Source of the DNA: Coleofasciculus sp. LEGE 07092
GTDB taxonomy: Bacteria > Cyanobacteriota > Cyanobacteriia > Cyanobacteriales > Coleofasciculaceae
NCBI RefSeq assembly: GCF_015207375.1
Contig: NZ_JADEWY010000029.1
Span: 1-54,440, forward strand
Direction: 5' to 3'
DNA: 54,440 nucleotides
Shown here: one piece after another, positions 9,590 through 19,360 of the stretch
How the letters are laid out: the number at the start of each line of letters is the position of its first letter
Numbering within the stretch: the first letter of the stretch is position 1
The notes under the pieces: generated by a model
Databases searched by the model: none
Told to the model about the DNA's origin: nothing
The model's input: the letters and a program-made list of their open reading frames with translations, nothing else
Position numbers and translations under genes: made by a program

Positions 9590-10333
9590 TTACCTTGCTA
9601 CGGGGATTTCAGACATTTTTAACTTGAGTTTTTGATCGGGATAATCTGTGAGCGTGAGGGAAAGCTCTTTGGCGTCATCCAGCAAAGCTGTTGGGATGCT
9701 CACCGTACCCGAAAAGTCTTCCCCACTTGCTGGCAATTCTCCTGGCAATCCTTCCGTAATCGCGCTGAGGGCTCGACCCTTATCATCCGTCACATTTAAA
9801 AAGCTGTAAAGAAACCGTACAGAATCGGCTCCTTCATTTTTTAAATTAACATTTAGCAATAAAGAGCCTCCCTGTAGATCGGTAGAACGAACCTCCAGTG
9901 TTACTCCCCGATCCTGAGCTTTGAGAGGTAAATTTTGACTAGAGCTTGTGCTAGTAAAGGATGCCTCAGGAGTCAATGCCTCAGATGTCGATGAATTTTC
10001 TTCAGTATCAGACTGGCTGCTCTCTGGTGCTGACTGATCTTGACTCTCTGCTTTGGTATCCTTGCTATCTGCCTGAGACTCTTCGCCCTTGCCATTAATG
10101 TAAGCATGAACGTTAACCAGAATATCTTCTTCCTTTAAGAGCGTTACCCCTTCCTTGCCAGAAGAAGTCGGCTGACTATCTGCCAGTTTTTTGGTGGGGC
10201 GGAAATCCGGTTGAGTAACGCCTTTAAGGGCTTCATGACCAAGAGAAAATCCCCACATAGAACTTACAAAACCAGCACCTAACATCATCGTCAAAAGTAT
10301 CAAGGTAAGTGCCACAGTCGAGTTGAATTTCAT
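9590..10333 (-). CDS. Membrane-anchored protein of unknown function
   Basis: A 247-aa protein I do not recognise. Residues 5-27 form a hydrophobic signal anchor. About residues 75-125 are a disordered stretch rich in Ser, Glu, Gln and Thr. The C-terminal part (about 130-245) is predicted to be beta-rich, with alternating polar and hydrophobic residues as in small extracytoplasmic beta-sandwich domains such as DUF4352-like folds, but that assignment is only an impression. The ATG at 10333 has a GGAGAA about 14 bases upstream. It probably faces the periplasm or thylakoid lumen. Confidence 0.65.
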   Translation of the reverse strand: MKFNSTVALTLILLTMMLGAGFVSSMWGFSLGHEALKGVTQPDFRPTKKLADSQPTSSGKEGVTLLKEEDILVNVHAYINGKGEESQADSKDTKAESQDQSAPESSQSDTEENSSTSEALTPEASFTSTSSSQNLPLKAQDRGVTLEVRSTDLQGGSLLLNVNLKNEGADSVRFLYSFLNVTDDKGRALSAITEGLPGELPASGEDFSGTVSIPTALLDDAKELSLTLTDYPDQKLKLKMSEIPVAR

Positions 10334-10560
10334 TAGTAATTCAAGTTTCTCCGAAAGGTAACGCGACTCGTGCAGTATGCCCTAGCTGCATTAAAGCTCT
10401 TGGCTGTCATACAGACTCACAATCAACATCAAAGATTTGATGCCACTACAGACTAGCCCTATCTATATTTAGTTCCCTGTTTTAGCACAAACTTTTAATC
10501 AGGATTATGCTATCAGTTGCTAGGTGCTACCCTACTCAGTTTACAATAGTGGAAAAGCAA

Positions 10561-10633
10561 CCAGGGTTGGCCGAGCGGTTGAGGCAGCGAACTCATAATT
10601 CGCCCAAGGCAGGTTCAACTCCTGCACCCTGGA
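10561..10633 (+). tRNA. tRNA with CAU anticodon (elongator Met or Ile2)
   Basis: A 73-base cloverleaf: acceptor CCAGGGT/ACCCTGG, D-arm from 10570, anticodon stem GCGAA/TTCGC with loop CTCATAA giving anticodon CAU, a 5-base variable region, a T-arm GCAGG/CCTGC with loop TTCAACT, and discriminator A. Position 1 pairs with 72 (C-G), which argues against the initiator tRNA. Elongator Met and lysidine-modified Ile2 cannot be told apart here. The 3' CCA is not encoded. Confidence 0.88.
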
Positions 10634-10682
10634 TTTGAACCTTTTGGCTGAGAAGTGACCTAACTTAGTGACTGCCAATCCC

Positions 10683-11147
10683 CTATCGTGGAGGCACTGT
10701 TTCAAAGAAAAACTCACTTCCCTCAATTCGGGGACTCACTTGAGGTCGAAAGCGAGCGGATACAGGCAATAATCGAATAGAGGTATCGAAGGGGTTGGCT
10801 AAATCAGGGGTGCGAATTACCGGATCACTAGCAAACTGCTGGTTTAAGGCATCTTCATAGAGAATATTAATGAGTTTGGCATCCCGCTCGATTTCCAGCT
10901 CGGGAAAAGCAGCTCCCCCCAGTCCACCCGGACCGATAATATAATCAATCTGACGCCCGATGCTGCGGTTGCGGTAAAAGTCCCCCGAATCGTTGAAAAA
11001 AGCTCGATTAAAGGACTCTGGAATCGTTTCTAAGCGGATCGGCTCAGAGCCAGATGATCGAGTTTGTGCCATTGTGCTATCGGCTATTCCAGTCGAAGCA
11101 GCAGCCACCACCAAAGCACTAAGCAATAGTCTCAACCGCATTTGCAT
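10683..11147 (-). CDS. Secreted protein of unknown function
   Basis: About 154 aa, not recognised as a named family. It has a clear signal peptide: two basic residues, a hydrophobic run with Leu and Ala, then a TMAQ cleavage-type site, predicting export to the periplasm or lumen. The mature part is rich in Arg, Asp and Phe with a Gly-rich turn (GPGGLGG), and no membrane helix. The frame opens at 11162, but the ATG at 11147 has a purine-rich ribosome-binding site, so I prefer it. Its 3' end lies about 50 bases from the CAU tRNA. Confidence 0.6.
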   Translation of the reverse strand: MQMRLRLLLSALVVAAASTGIADSTMAQTRSSGSEPIRLETIPESFNRAFFNDSGDFYRNRSIGRQIDYIIGPGGLGGAAFPELEIERDAKLINILYEDALNQQFASDPVIRTPDLANPFDTSIRLLPVSARFRPQVSPRIEGSEFFFETVPPR

Positions 11148-11235
11148 AATCCTCACCCTCACTTTTTCTCAATAATATCTGATACTGACGTTCTCCTGCG
11201 TTATACCCAAACGATATAACGCAGGTTTCTCCCTT

Positions 11236-11275
11236 GGGAGATGGGGAGATGGGGAGATGGGGAGATGGGGAGATG
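11236..11275. repeat. Short tandem repeat, five 8-bp units
   Basis: Five exact copies of gggagatg in a row. A pyrimidine-rich stretch of cccct-type units follows at about 11298-11336. Such runs are common between cyanobacterial genes and may vary in number between strains. Confidence 0.85.
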
Positions 11276-11319
11276 AGTAACACCTCAAAAATTTCTTTGT
11301 CCCCTTGTCCCCCTACTCC

Positions 11320-13947
11320 CTACTCCCCCTGTTCCGATTGGATGCACAGCGTCATGCGAACGGTATCGCTGACAGAGAGAGGAACCCACCAGCTTAAAAG
11401 CGATCGCTTAATTAAATCAATGAGTGTTGCTTCGTTAAGAGTTGAGGCATCTTCATCCAACATTACCCGTACTACGCGACCTTTTCTGACGGGGAATTCA
11501 AAAACCATTTCACCCTTCAACCCAGACGGCAGGATTAGCGGTTGTAAGTGTCGCACCATATCTATCATGGCTATGTTGTCCAATCCCGCCACATTCTTAA
11601 CGTACAGTTGGGGGTGAGAGGGGGTTGGTGTCACAGGAGAGAGATTGGCTTGAATATCCGCAAAGAAGTTGTCGATGAGGTTGTATTGGCGGAGTTCGAC
11701 ACCTGCCTGATTCGCCGCTAAACGGATTTCACCGGCGCAGATGGTATTGAACCCAACAATTGCAGCACCTGTGGCAGCCGCTAAGTCAACATCTGCTTGC
11801 GAAATAGCTCCAGCCTGCGCTAACAGCACCCGCCGCCGTATTTCTGTTTGAGGTAGCTGCGCGATCGCCTCTACTATCATTTCTACAGAGCTTTGAACAT
11901 CTGCCTTCAAAATCAAATTTAGTTTCCCGCTCTCGTCGGTATGCAGAGGCACCCATCTGTCGTTCACCGCCTTAACTGTATTGATACTTGAGCGCAAGGC
12001 TGGACGTAAACTCCGAAGACTTTTCCCAGAAGAACCGTTGCTTGGATTGACATAATTTGTAGATTGTGTATATAAAGTTGAGCCACTCAGAGAAGTACCC
12101 CCAAAAATTCCCTCATAGCGAACTCCCTCCGGCATCTCGACTGGCACCCGTACTGAGAGGCAATTGCCTTCAGAATCAAGTTTCACTTCTTCACTAACGA
12201 CCCCAAACGCCGTGTAAGGCGATAATAACTGGTAAGTTAGGGCTGTCTGGGTGACGGCATCGACTCCAGCTTTCGTTTCGCAGCGAAACATCTGATTCAT
12301 TAAGTCTTTAATCCGCGCTCTGCCCCAGAGTTTGGCAATAGCCGGATTGCCAGTGTCTTCAAAAGCGAGACTGAATACCTGGTCGTAAAAATGCCCCCCT
12401 GCTGCCCTGCCAGTAATGCGCAGCGTGCCAGTATTAATCGGGAAAATTCGACCAAACAGGACAAGGGGTTGCTGGGCAAACAAATCTGGGGGGGTTACAG
12501 GATAAATAATCGCCTCGCCACTACCATCCCAGGTGACTTGAATATCAGTCAGAACTGGATTGTTGATGTGCTGTAAGAAACGAGTTGCCACCTCCTGAGA
12601 GGGTTCATTCTGACGTACAATTTGAGCGGTTCCCCGTCCAATTTCAGCAAGGCGATTGAGGAGAAAGCGATTGGGTGAACTCCCCACGCCAAAACTGTAA
12701 AGGCGATTTCCGGGTTGTAGATGCTGCTGCACCTCTGCTAGGATTTCATTCTCATTGCCAATATATCCATCCGTTAGTAGCACAATACTACGCAGGCGTC
12801 CCTCTGCTGCGGCTGGAAAATTCAGGACGGCACGAATGCCATTGAGTAAGTAGGTGCCGCCATTGCCACGCAATTGATTGATGTAGTTGATGGCTTCAAG
12901 TCGGTTTTGGGGCGTATTGGGTAGGGGTTTAGGCGATAGTTGGGTAGCGATATCGGCAAAATCAATAATGGTAAAGGTGTCGTTGGGATTTAGCCCGTTA
13001 ATAAACTGGCGCATCAGCTCCTGAGATTTCCGCAGGGGATCACCCATTTGGGAACCGGAGGTATCGATCAGGAACACTACATCTTTGGGAATGATTTCAT
13101 CAGTGGGGTAAGTTAAGGCGGGGATGAGATAGGCTGCAAAATGACCGCCTTGTTCGTCTGTCTGAGTGAGTAGTGTGGCAGTGGTGCGATCGGTTGCTAT
13201 TCGATAGCGCAAGATTAAATCTTTGTTGGGAATCGTACTTCCTTCATCTAGTTTTACCCGCACAATCTGCCCGTCACGTTCAATTTTGATGGAGTGAGAG
13301 GGAGAGTGTACCTCAGAAATGGGAACACCTCCATCAATTTCTACAGTTACGCTAATATAATGTCTTGAACAGGTACTGGGAGGGATAATTGGAGCGGTAA
13401 GCCGGGAAGCATCAGCAACGCGATCAGTATCGCCACTTTTATCAATCGGAATACCAGGGATGAAGCGAACTCCTACAACCATCGGGAAGACAAATTCACA
13501 GTCTCCATCGAAAAAGGTGAGGCTTTCGGTATATCGGATCGTTGCAGTAATAGTTTCTCCGGGTTTAATATTTGCCAGGGATTGGGTAAAAATATTATCC
13601 CGTTCTTGTTCTAATAACCCAGCCGTGCGCCCCTCTTGGTGAGCTTGTTCGTAGATGGATTGAGCGTCTTCGCGTTTTTTAATGCTACTTTTGAGGATGC
13701 GATCGCCAATTTTAATGTTCATCTCATCGACAGCCGCTTCATCCGGCAAGGGGAAGAGGTAGATAGCTTCTAGGGGCTGGGTTAAAGGATTTTCAAACGT
13801 CTGCGTTACTTCCACTTGCGACAGGTTGCCTGCAATTTTGGCTTGAACACAGGTATGTTTCAGGGGGAAGACAAGTTGTTGTTCGCTGGTTTTGGCGTAC
13901 AATCCTGCTAGCGGTTGATTGGAGCGTACTGGTACATTCGCTCTCAT
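11320..13947 (-). CDS. VIT and von Willebrand factor A domain protein
   Basis: A large protein (875 aa from the chosen start) with an N-terminal vault/inter-alpha-trypsin (VIT) domain at about residues 10-140 and a VWA domain at about 285-465. The metal-ion-dependent adhesion site is intact: FLIDTSGSQMG, the DxSxS motif. The C-terminal 400 residues are less conserved. VIT-VWA proteins are usually linked to protein binding or adhesion; no enzymatic activity is predicted. The frame opens at 13962, but the ATG at 13947 is preceded by GAGGGA at better spacing. No signal peptide is visible, so the location is uncertain. Confidence 0.85.
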   Translation of the reverse strand: MRANVPVRSNQPLAGLYAKTSEQQLVFPLKHTCVQAKIAGNLSQVEVTQTFENPLTQPLEAIYLFPLPDEAAVDEMNIKIGDRILKSSIKKREDAQSIYEQAHQEGRTAGLLEQERDNIFTQSLANIKPGETITATIRYTESLTFFDGDCEFVFPMVVGVRFIPGIPIDKSGDTDRVADASRLTAPIIPPSTCSRHYISVTVEIDGGVPISEVHSPSHSIKIERDGQIVRVKLDEGSTIPNKDLILRYRIATDRTTATLLTQTDEQGGHFAAYLIPALTYPTDEIIPKDVVFLIDTSGSQMGDPLRKSQELMRQFINGLNPNDTFTIIDFADIATQLSPKPLPNTPQNRLEAINYINQLRGNGGTYLLNGIRAVLNFPAAAEGRLRSIVLLTDGYIGNENEILAEVQQHLQPGNRLYSFGVGSSPNRFLLNRLAEIGRGTAQIVRQNEPSQEVATRFLQHINNPVLTDIQVTWDGSGEAIIYPVTPPDLFAQQPLVLFGRIFPINTGTLRITGRAAGGHFYDQVFSLAFEDTGNPAIAKLWGRARIKDLMNQMFRCETKAGVDAVTQTALTYQLLSPYTAFGVVSEEVKLDSEGNCLSVRVPVEMPEGVRYEGIFGGTSLSGSTLYTQSTNYVNPSNGSSGKSLRSLRPALRSSINTVKAVNDRWVPLHTDESGKLNLILKADVQSSVEMIVEAIAQLPQTEIRRRVLLAQAGAISQADVDLAAATGAAIVGFNTICAGEIRLAANQAGVELRQYNLIDNFFADIQANLSPVTPTPSHPQLYVKNVAGLDNIAMIDMVRHLQPLILPSGLKGEMVFEFPVRKGRVVRVMLDEDASTLNEATLIDLIKRSLLSWWVPLSVSDTVRMTLCIQSEQGE

Positions 13948-14097
13948 GAGCATATCCCTCATAAACTAGGCAAATGGAATAATTCCCGCCTGCAACCCAG
14001 TTGGAAGCTTTATTGGCAGGTTGATCCTTTATGCTAGCGTTAGAAAATTTGATACATCCAGGGAAAATCAATAATCATTAAACCCACTCCCCATTCC

Positions 14098-15228
14098 CTA
14101 ACGATTGACATCACCCAACCGTGATGCAATCAACCGATCCATCCAGCTTTCCAAATACAGCCGATTTTTCTCCTGTTCTTCGGGATCATTCGTATCTAGG
14201 GAATAGGGTGCCAATCCCACAATTGCCGATGTTGTTACGCAAAACATCGACTTTTGGAAACTCTCACAAATCTGCACCCGCAAGTCATCTTCGCCCCGAA
14301 GAGATCGCTTGTAAACCTCATGTAGATAGTCCGGCAGGTAGTGGCGCATATCCTGCATCAGCAAGGTTGGGGGAATTCCCGAACTACCAATGGGTAATGG
14401 ATCGGCATACAATGCCCCATACGCAAATCGACTTTGATCGGGGGAAATTTGATTCGCTTGGGCATTATAAGATACCGTACCTAAGAATGGCGTTCCCCGG
14501 AAGAAAATAGCTTCCACGTAAGGCACGGCTGTATCTGCTAGAAAAGTCAAACCAGCGGATTTGGGAATGATGTCATACAGGCGATCGCGAATTTTTACAG
14601 AGTAGGTAATCGGTTTGTTCGCCGCAGCAACTAAACCTGCCTTGATATGTTCTACGACTTGCGGAATGGATTCAATTTTCCCCTGGTTATAGCGATCGGA
14701 TAAATCCATGAAAATATCACTCATTACCCGCCAAAATTGACCCAATCCGCTGTAATAAGCCATCTGACGGACTTGTTCCGGCAAAAATTCGGGAAATAGC
14801 CAATTAAGACTTTGCATGAGTGGGTTTCCCTGAAACTTTGCCCCAACTGCCGCAGCACATCGTTGCTTAAACTCTGGCGTATCCAGATAGGCATCCAAAC
14901 CACCGCCACCGTGCCATAACATGGATTTCATACAGTATTCGGCGTATTCAAAATTAATCCGATCATGCCACCAGTGACGCAGTAGCTTCTTGAACGAAAC
15001 CTCGCCATTAAAGTATTTAAAAAAAGGAAAAAGCACTAAAAATTGATTTTCAGCAATGTAGATGAGATTGCGAGAATAAGCATCAAGTACAATGCCATAA
15101 CTGTGCAAAATACCCACAACTTCTAACACATTTTCGGATGAATCAGCTAGTAAAGTTTCCCCGGTACTCAGCCGTTCAATGTATGATTCTAAGGGATGAT
15201 TGCGTTTTTTTTTCTTACTGATTACCAT
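14098..15228 (-). CDS. cupB: CO2 hydration protein of the NDH-1 CO2-uptake complex (CupB/ChpX type)
   Basis: A 376-aa member of the CupA/CupB (ChpY/ChpX) family, the subunit thought to convert CO2 to bicarbonate on specialised NDH-1 complexes of the thylakoid. Its length fits CupB/ChpX better than the longer CupA/ChpY. It lies directly downstream of ndhD and ndhF on the same strand, which completes the three-gene module. The frame starts at a TTG (15246), but the ATG at 15228 is preferred, giving a Lys-rich N-terminus. The CupB rather than CupA assignment, i.e. the constitutive low-affinity system, is inferred from length and the nearby ccm operon. Confidence 0.85.
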   Translation of the reverse strand: MVISKKKKRNHPLESYIERLSTGETLLADSSENVLEVVGILHSYGIVLDAYSRNLIYIAENQFLVLFPFFKYFNGEVSFKKLLRHWWHDRINFEYAEYCMKSMLWHGGGGLDAYLDTPEFKQRCAAAVGAKFQGNPLMQSLNWLFPEFLPEQVRQMAYYSGLGQFWRVMSDIFMDLSDRYNQGKIESIPQVVEHIKAGLVAAANKPITYSVKIRDRLYDIIPKSAGLTFLADTAVPYVEAIFFRGTPFLGTVSYNAQANQISPDQSRFAYGALYADPLPIGSSGIPPTLLMQDMRHYLPDYLHEVYKRSLRGEDDLRVQICESFQKSMFCVTTSAIVGLAPYSLDTNDPEEQEKNRLYLESWMDRLIASRLGDVNR

Positions 15229-15287
15229 TACGATTCTCGTTACCAAACAGCGTTCTATCAGGAATTTTTATTCTCTGGGATGGTATT

Positions 15288-16784
15288 TCAATTTCGATCC
15301 GACAGTTGAAGTGCAACCGTAGGTGGTGTTGAAACCATAGCCGATGTCGTTGTCTCACTCAAGCCGACAGCCCATTCTGGCTGTATGCCCAAAACTACAA
15401 TTAAAATCGCTAAAACAATGGCGGGTATCCGTTCACTCCAATACACGCGAGGTAAGTCAATTACTGGAGCAGACAAACGACCAAAAAAGGCACGATTCAG
15501 CAGAATTAAGAAGTAAACCGCCGTTAAACCCGTACCCAGCATACATAAGAGAGTTTGCGCTGGAAATACAGGAAAACTGCCCCGGAATACCAGAAATTCA
15601 GCGATAAATCCCGCCATGCCAGGAATTCCCGCACTCGCCATCACACCCAACACCATCAGGCTACCAATCAACGGCATACCCCGTTCCCGATTGAATAAAC
15701 CGTTGAGAACCTCTAAATCGCGTGAACCTGTCTTTGTATAAACGATACCCACTAGAAAAAACAGTAGCGCCGATATCAAACCGTGACTCACCATCTGAAA
15801 GACGGAACCCGCTAACGAGATATCGGTGGCAGCAGCAGCAGCAAGCAAGATGTAGCCCATGTGAGCAACAGAACTAAATGCCACCATTTTCTTCATATCC
15901 CGTTGAGAAATCGCACTCAACGCGCCGTACAGCACGCTAATTGCTGCCCAAATTGCTAGCCAAGGAGCCAATACCGCCCACGCATCTGGAAATAACCCCA
16001 AGCCAAACCGCAATAAACCATAAGTACCCAATTTCAGCAAAACACCCGCTAACAGCATAGAAATGGGTGTTGATGCTTCAACGTGAGCATCTGGCAACCA
16101 GGTATGGAACGGTACTAGGGGAATCTTAATTCCAAATGCAACTAAAATAGCTCCCAGCAGTAGCAGTTGTCTACCAACTGGCAGTAATAATGCCATTTCT
16201 CGTGTATTCAGATAGGAAAAATTAGGCGCACCGCTCAAAAATACTAAACCGAGAAATGCGGCTAAAAGGAGAACTCCCGAAACCGCTGTATATAAAAGAA
16301 ACTTGGTGGCTGCATAACCTCGCCGCTGTCCTCCCCAAATCGCAATCAAAAAATACAAGGGAATAAGTTCTAATTCGTAAAACAGGAAAAACAGCAATAA
16401 ATCTTGCGCCATGAAAGCACCAGCAACCCCGGCATTTAATAACAGAATTAAAGCGTAATAAAACTGAGGGCGTTCCAGATTTTCATCCGTGCTGTAAAGA
16501 GCCATCCAAGTCAGCAAGCCGTTCAACACCAACAATGGCAAGGAAAGACCATCGACTCCTAGAGTGTACGTCAATCCTATCGTGTCAATCCAGGGCAGGG
16601 ATTCTTGAAACTGAAAGTTGGCATTAGCAGCGTCAAACTGAAATAGCAGTAAAAGCGACCCTATAAAAATGCCACTCGTAACAACCAAAGACCCTTGGCG
16701 GATAACCTTGGGGGCAACAGTTTTGGGCCAAAATGCCACCAGCCCAGCGCTGATTATTGGTATCCAAATCAGAGCACTCAACAT
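15288..16784 (-). CDS. ndhD4: NDH-1 subunit 4 paralogue for CO2 uptake (NdhD4 type)
   Basis: A 498-aa antiporter-like membrane subunit of NDH-1 (complex I chain 4, NuoM family) with about 14 hydrophobic helices. The proton-channel segment with the conserved Glu in FFLFYELELIPLYFLI and the PLVPFHTWLPDAHVEA motif are present. The frame runs back to 16844 and would overlap ndhF, but the ATG at 16784 has AAGGAG about 12 bases upstream and leaves a 28-base spacer after ndhF. Placement between ndhF and cupB identifies it as a CO2-uptake rather than respiratory paralogue. Confidence 0.9.
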   Translation of the reverse strand: MLSALIWIPIISAGLVAFWPKTVAPKVIRQGSLVVTSGIFIGSLLLLFQFDAANANFQFQESLPWIDTIGLTYTLGVDGLSLPLLVLNGLLTWMALYSTDENLERPQFYYALILLLNAGVAGAFMAQDLLLFFLFYELELIPLYFLIAIWGGQRRGYAATKFLLYTAVSGVLLLAAFLGLVFLSGAPNFSYLNTREMALLLPVGRQLLLLGAILVAFGIKIPLVPFHTWLPDAHVEASTPISMLLAGVLLKLGTYGLLRFGLGLFPDAWAVLAPWLAIWAAISVLYGALSAISQRDMKKMVAFSSVAHMGYILLAAAAATDISLAGSVFQMVSHGLISALLFFLVGIVYTKTGSRDLEVLNGLFNRERGMPLIGSLMVLGVMASAGIPGMAGFIAEFLVFRGSFPVFPAQTLLCMLGTGLTAVYFLILLNRAFFGRLSAPVIDLPRVYWSERIPAIVLAILIVVLGIQPEWAVGLSETTTSAMVSTPPTVALQLSDRN

Positions 16785-16812
16785 AACTTGACTAGTCTCC
16801 TTACTAAAATGA

Positions 16813-18693
16813 TTACTGACCTTGAATGAGTGACCAGTGTTCAAAAGACCATTGACTTAGGGGCCAGCTCATTAGCAGTGCCAACAAACTAATTCCTAAC
16901 AGGATAGTCAAAAGGTAAAACTGGGACTTACCCGAAACGTTGTACTTCAAGGTTTGACCCCCAAAAACGGTGACAAGCCCCACTAAGTTCACGACGCCAT
17001 CGACAATATTCTGGTCAATCCAAGCGGTAATCTTGGAAAACGAGTCAACCGCAAGAACAAACGTGAGCCGGTAAAATCGATCAACATAAAAGTCGTATGC
17101 CAACAAGTCCTGTAAAAATCTGACAGGCAGACTGATGGATCTCAAGCCAGTTCTCGGCAGGTAAACGCTCGCTCCCACCACGCAACCTAGTAAGCTAGAG
17201 CCAAACAACACCAACTGTGGCACTCGAACCAGGTATTCGTATTTTGAGGGCGGTAAAAGCGATAGTCCTTGTAGCAGAACTGGCATACCCAGGTTCAAAA
17301 TCGCCAGCGCTACCATTGCTGATGCCATCGGCCACATCACTTCGGGGGCGCGACGGGTTTTGGGTTGGGGCTTACCCAAGAAAACCAAACGAAATACGCG
17401 GGTTAAACCCAACGCCGTGATGCCATTCACTAGCAAAAAGGTTGCTACTAAAAAAGGATAGTCTCCCCAAAAAGCGTTAATCCCTTTACTTAGCGCCCAA
17501 TAGCCGCCGAGGGGCAGCAGTCCAATCATGCCAGCCGTACCCACCACAAAAGCACTGGTTGTAGCAGGCATCCGCGACCACAACCCTCCCATTTCTGTGA
17601 GATTTTGATTGCTCGTTGTGAGAATAATTGAACCTGTGCTCATAAACAACAAAGCTTTGGCAAAGGCATGGGCAAGTAGCAATGCCGTGGCAACATCAGC
17701 ACGTCCTGTACCCACAGCAATAAACACCAAACCCAGGTAAGCGCTGGTCGTATGGGAGAGCGATCGCTTGATATCAATTTGAGCAATCGCCACGAAGGAA
17801 GCGCCAATTGCTGTCACCGTACCAATCGCTACCAAAACCGATAAAGTCACGGGGGACAGGGCTAAAATTGGCAGGAGCTTAATCAGCACATAAGCCCCGC
17901 AACAAACAACCAAGGAGTTTCGCAAGACTGAAGCCGGGTTGGGACCTTCCATTGCCTCGTCTAGCCACAAATGCAGGGGGAATTGGGCGCATTTACCCAG
18001 CGGTCCAGCAATTAACGCCAATCCTAGCAGTGTTGCTGTTAACGGCGGCAGGTTAGCAGTACCCGCCCAGTCATACAAGTCATTAAAGTTGACGCTTCCC
18101 GATAGAGTTGCCAGTGCCACAACTCCCATCAACAACAAAACATCTCCCACCCGTTTGGTTAAAAAAGCATCTCGCGCCGCTGTCACCACCAAAGGCTGGG
18201 CATACCAAAAGCCGACGAGCAAGTAGGTAGAAACCGTGAGGGTTTCCAGTAGGGCGTAGGTGAGGAATAGGGAATTACTCAAGACAATTCCACTCATTGC
18301 CCCCTCAAAGAATCCCATCAAGGCAAAGAAGCGAGCTAATGCCCAATCCTTCTCCATATATCCCAGGGCGTACAGTTGCGCTAGCAAACTCAGAGACGTT
18401 ACCACTTCCATTGCCCCAGTACTCACTGGAGAAATTTCCAGCACCAAGGAAATATCTAAATCACCAACCTGAAGCCAGTGAAATACTAATTCTCGCACTG
18501 GCTGGTTCCAGGCTTCAGAGAAGACTAACCCACCGTGAATGCAGGCTAAAATCGTCATCAATAAATTGAAATACGCCGCCGGTCTAGGTCCAGTACGCTG
18601 AATTAAGCCGGTTGCCCAGAGTAGAGTTAAAATTGCACCAATTAAACCGTAAATTGGTATTAACCAACTGGTCTGAGTAAGAAACTCAGTCAT
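16813..18693 (-). CDS. ndhF4: NDH-1 subunit 5 paralogue for CO2 uptake (NdhF4 type)
   Basis: A 626-aa membrane subunit of NDH-1 (complex I chain 5, NuoL family). The N-terminal two-thirds has the antiporter-like helices, with KRVGDVLLLMGV and a PLHLWLDEAMEGP channel motif. The C-terminal part holds the amphipathic lateral helix and last membrane segments. It is the first gene of the - strand module ndhF4-ndhD4-cupB. The ATG at 18693 is preceded by AAGGGA. The F4 rather than F3 subtype is inferred from cupB length and the adjoining ccm genes. Confidence 0.9.
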   Translation of the reverse strand: MTEFLTQTSWLIPIYGLIGAILTLLWATGLIQRTGPRPAAYFNLLMTILACIHGGLVFSEAWNQPVRELVFHWLQVGDLDISLVLEISPVSTGAMEVVTSLSLLAQLYALGYMEKDWALARFFALMGFFEGAMSGIVLSNSLFLTYALLETLTVSTYLLVGFWYAQPLVVTAARDAFLTKRVGDVLLLMGVVALATLSGSVNFNDLYDWAGTANLPPLTATLLGLALIAGPLGKCAQFPLHLWLDEAMEGPNPASVLRNSLVVCCGAYVLIKLLPILALSPVTLSVLVAIGTVTAIGASFVAIAQIDIKRSLSHTTSAYLGLVFIAVGTGRADVATALLLAHAFAKALLFMSTGSIILTTSNQNLTEMGGLWSRMPATTSAFVVGTAGMIGLLPLGGYWALSKGINAFWGDYPFLVATFLLVNGITALGLTRVFRLVFLGKPQPKTRRAPEVMWPMASAMVALAILNLGMPVLLQGLSLLPPSKYEYLVRVPQLVLFGSSLLGCVVGASVYLPRTGLRSISLPVRFLQDLLAYDFYVDRFYRLTFVLAVDSFSKITAWIDQNIVDGVVNLVGLVTVFGGQTLKYNVSGKSQFYLLTILLGISLLALLMSWPLSQWSFEHWSLIQGQ

Positions 18694-19360
18694 TGTGCTT
18701 GTATCCCTTGCTAGTTCATTAAAACATTCAATTCAATGGATTAAAGAAATCTAAAATTCTAAAAATCCCTATTTTGCAGGTTTTCTGAAAACTCAACTCA
18801 TCGTTTTTTTTTAAATTGATACGGGGTTTAACTTGACAATCTTCTGGTTTTTAACGATAAAGTATTTAGGTATTTATTTCATGTTTTTCAGGATGTTTAT
18901 TTGGGCTATAAGCTGGCTTATCAAAGCAATAAATCTAACTTATGACATTAAAGCGGATATCTCCTCCGTCTTGCTGTTGATTACACACTCAAGACTACCC
19001 CAGCAATCTCTGTCGCTTCCCTAGAACCTGCAACAGACCTTGAATGCTGAGTAAGATGCCGCTATCTTATATCGAAAAGTTATGAAAAAATTATAAAACA
19101 AAAGTAACCATTCTCAAAAATGGTTACTTTTCGTTAAACCATCTAGCTGATGAACGCCCAGTGTTAAGTTTTTATAAGCTCTCTCATTAAGAAGTATTAT
19201 AATAATTTATATTGTCAAAGGATACCAAGTTTCTCTATGCTTGGTTTGTCTCGAGTTATATGAGCTTTCATAAGCTAATTATCGGCACCCCCGTCCGATT
19301 TTTGCGAGATACTCATTTTTACACTTGTATTGTTGACTCAACTGGAAGGAGAAAAGCACG
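18694..19360. promoter_or_regulatory. 667-bp divergent control region between ndhF4 and ccmK2
   Basis: A+T-rich region that must carry promoters for both the CO2-uptake module and the carboxysome operon. It also holds a terminator-like hairpin at 19100-19131. Closer to ccmK2 are two smaller inverted repeats: ccaag/cttgg around 19226-19245 and agctt/aagct near 19263. No protein-coding gene is convincing; a 63-codon TTG-initiated frame at 18833-19024 lacks a ribosome-binding site. LysR-type half-sites cannot be assigned with confidence. Confidence 0.55.
19100..19131. terminator. Bidirectional terminator-like hairpin
   Basis: A perfect 13-bp stem, aaaagtaaccatt (19100-19112) with aatggttactttt (19119-19131), around a 6-base loop. 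A-tracts on one side and T-tracts on the other allow termination in both directions. No called gene ends here, so it may terminate an unannotated small transcript or insulate the two divergent operons. Confidence 0.7.

Noticed and set aside
18833..19024. 63-codon frame in the ndhF4-ccmK2 spacer
   Set aside because: TTG start without ribosome-binding site and biased aromatic/hydrophobic composition from A+T-rich DNA; a small RNA is more plausible.
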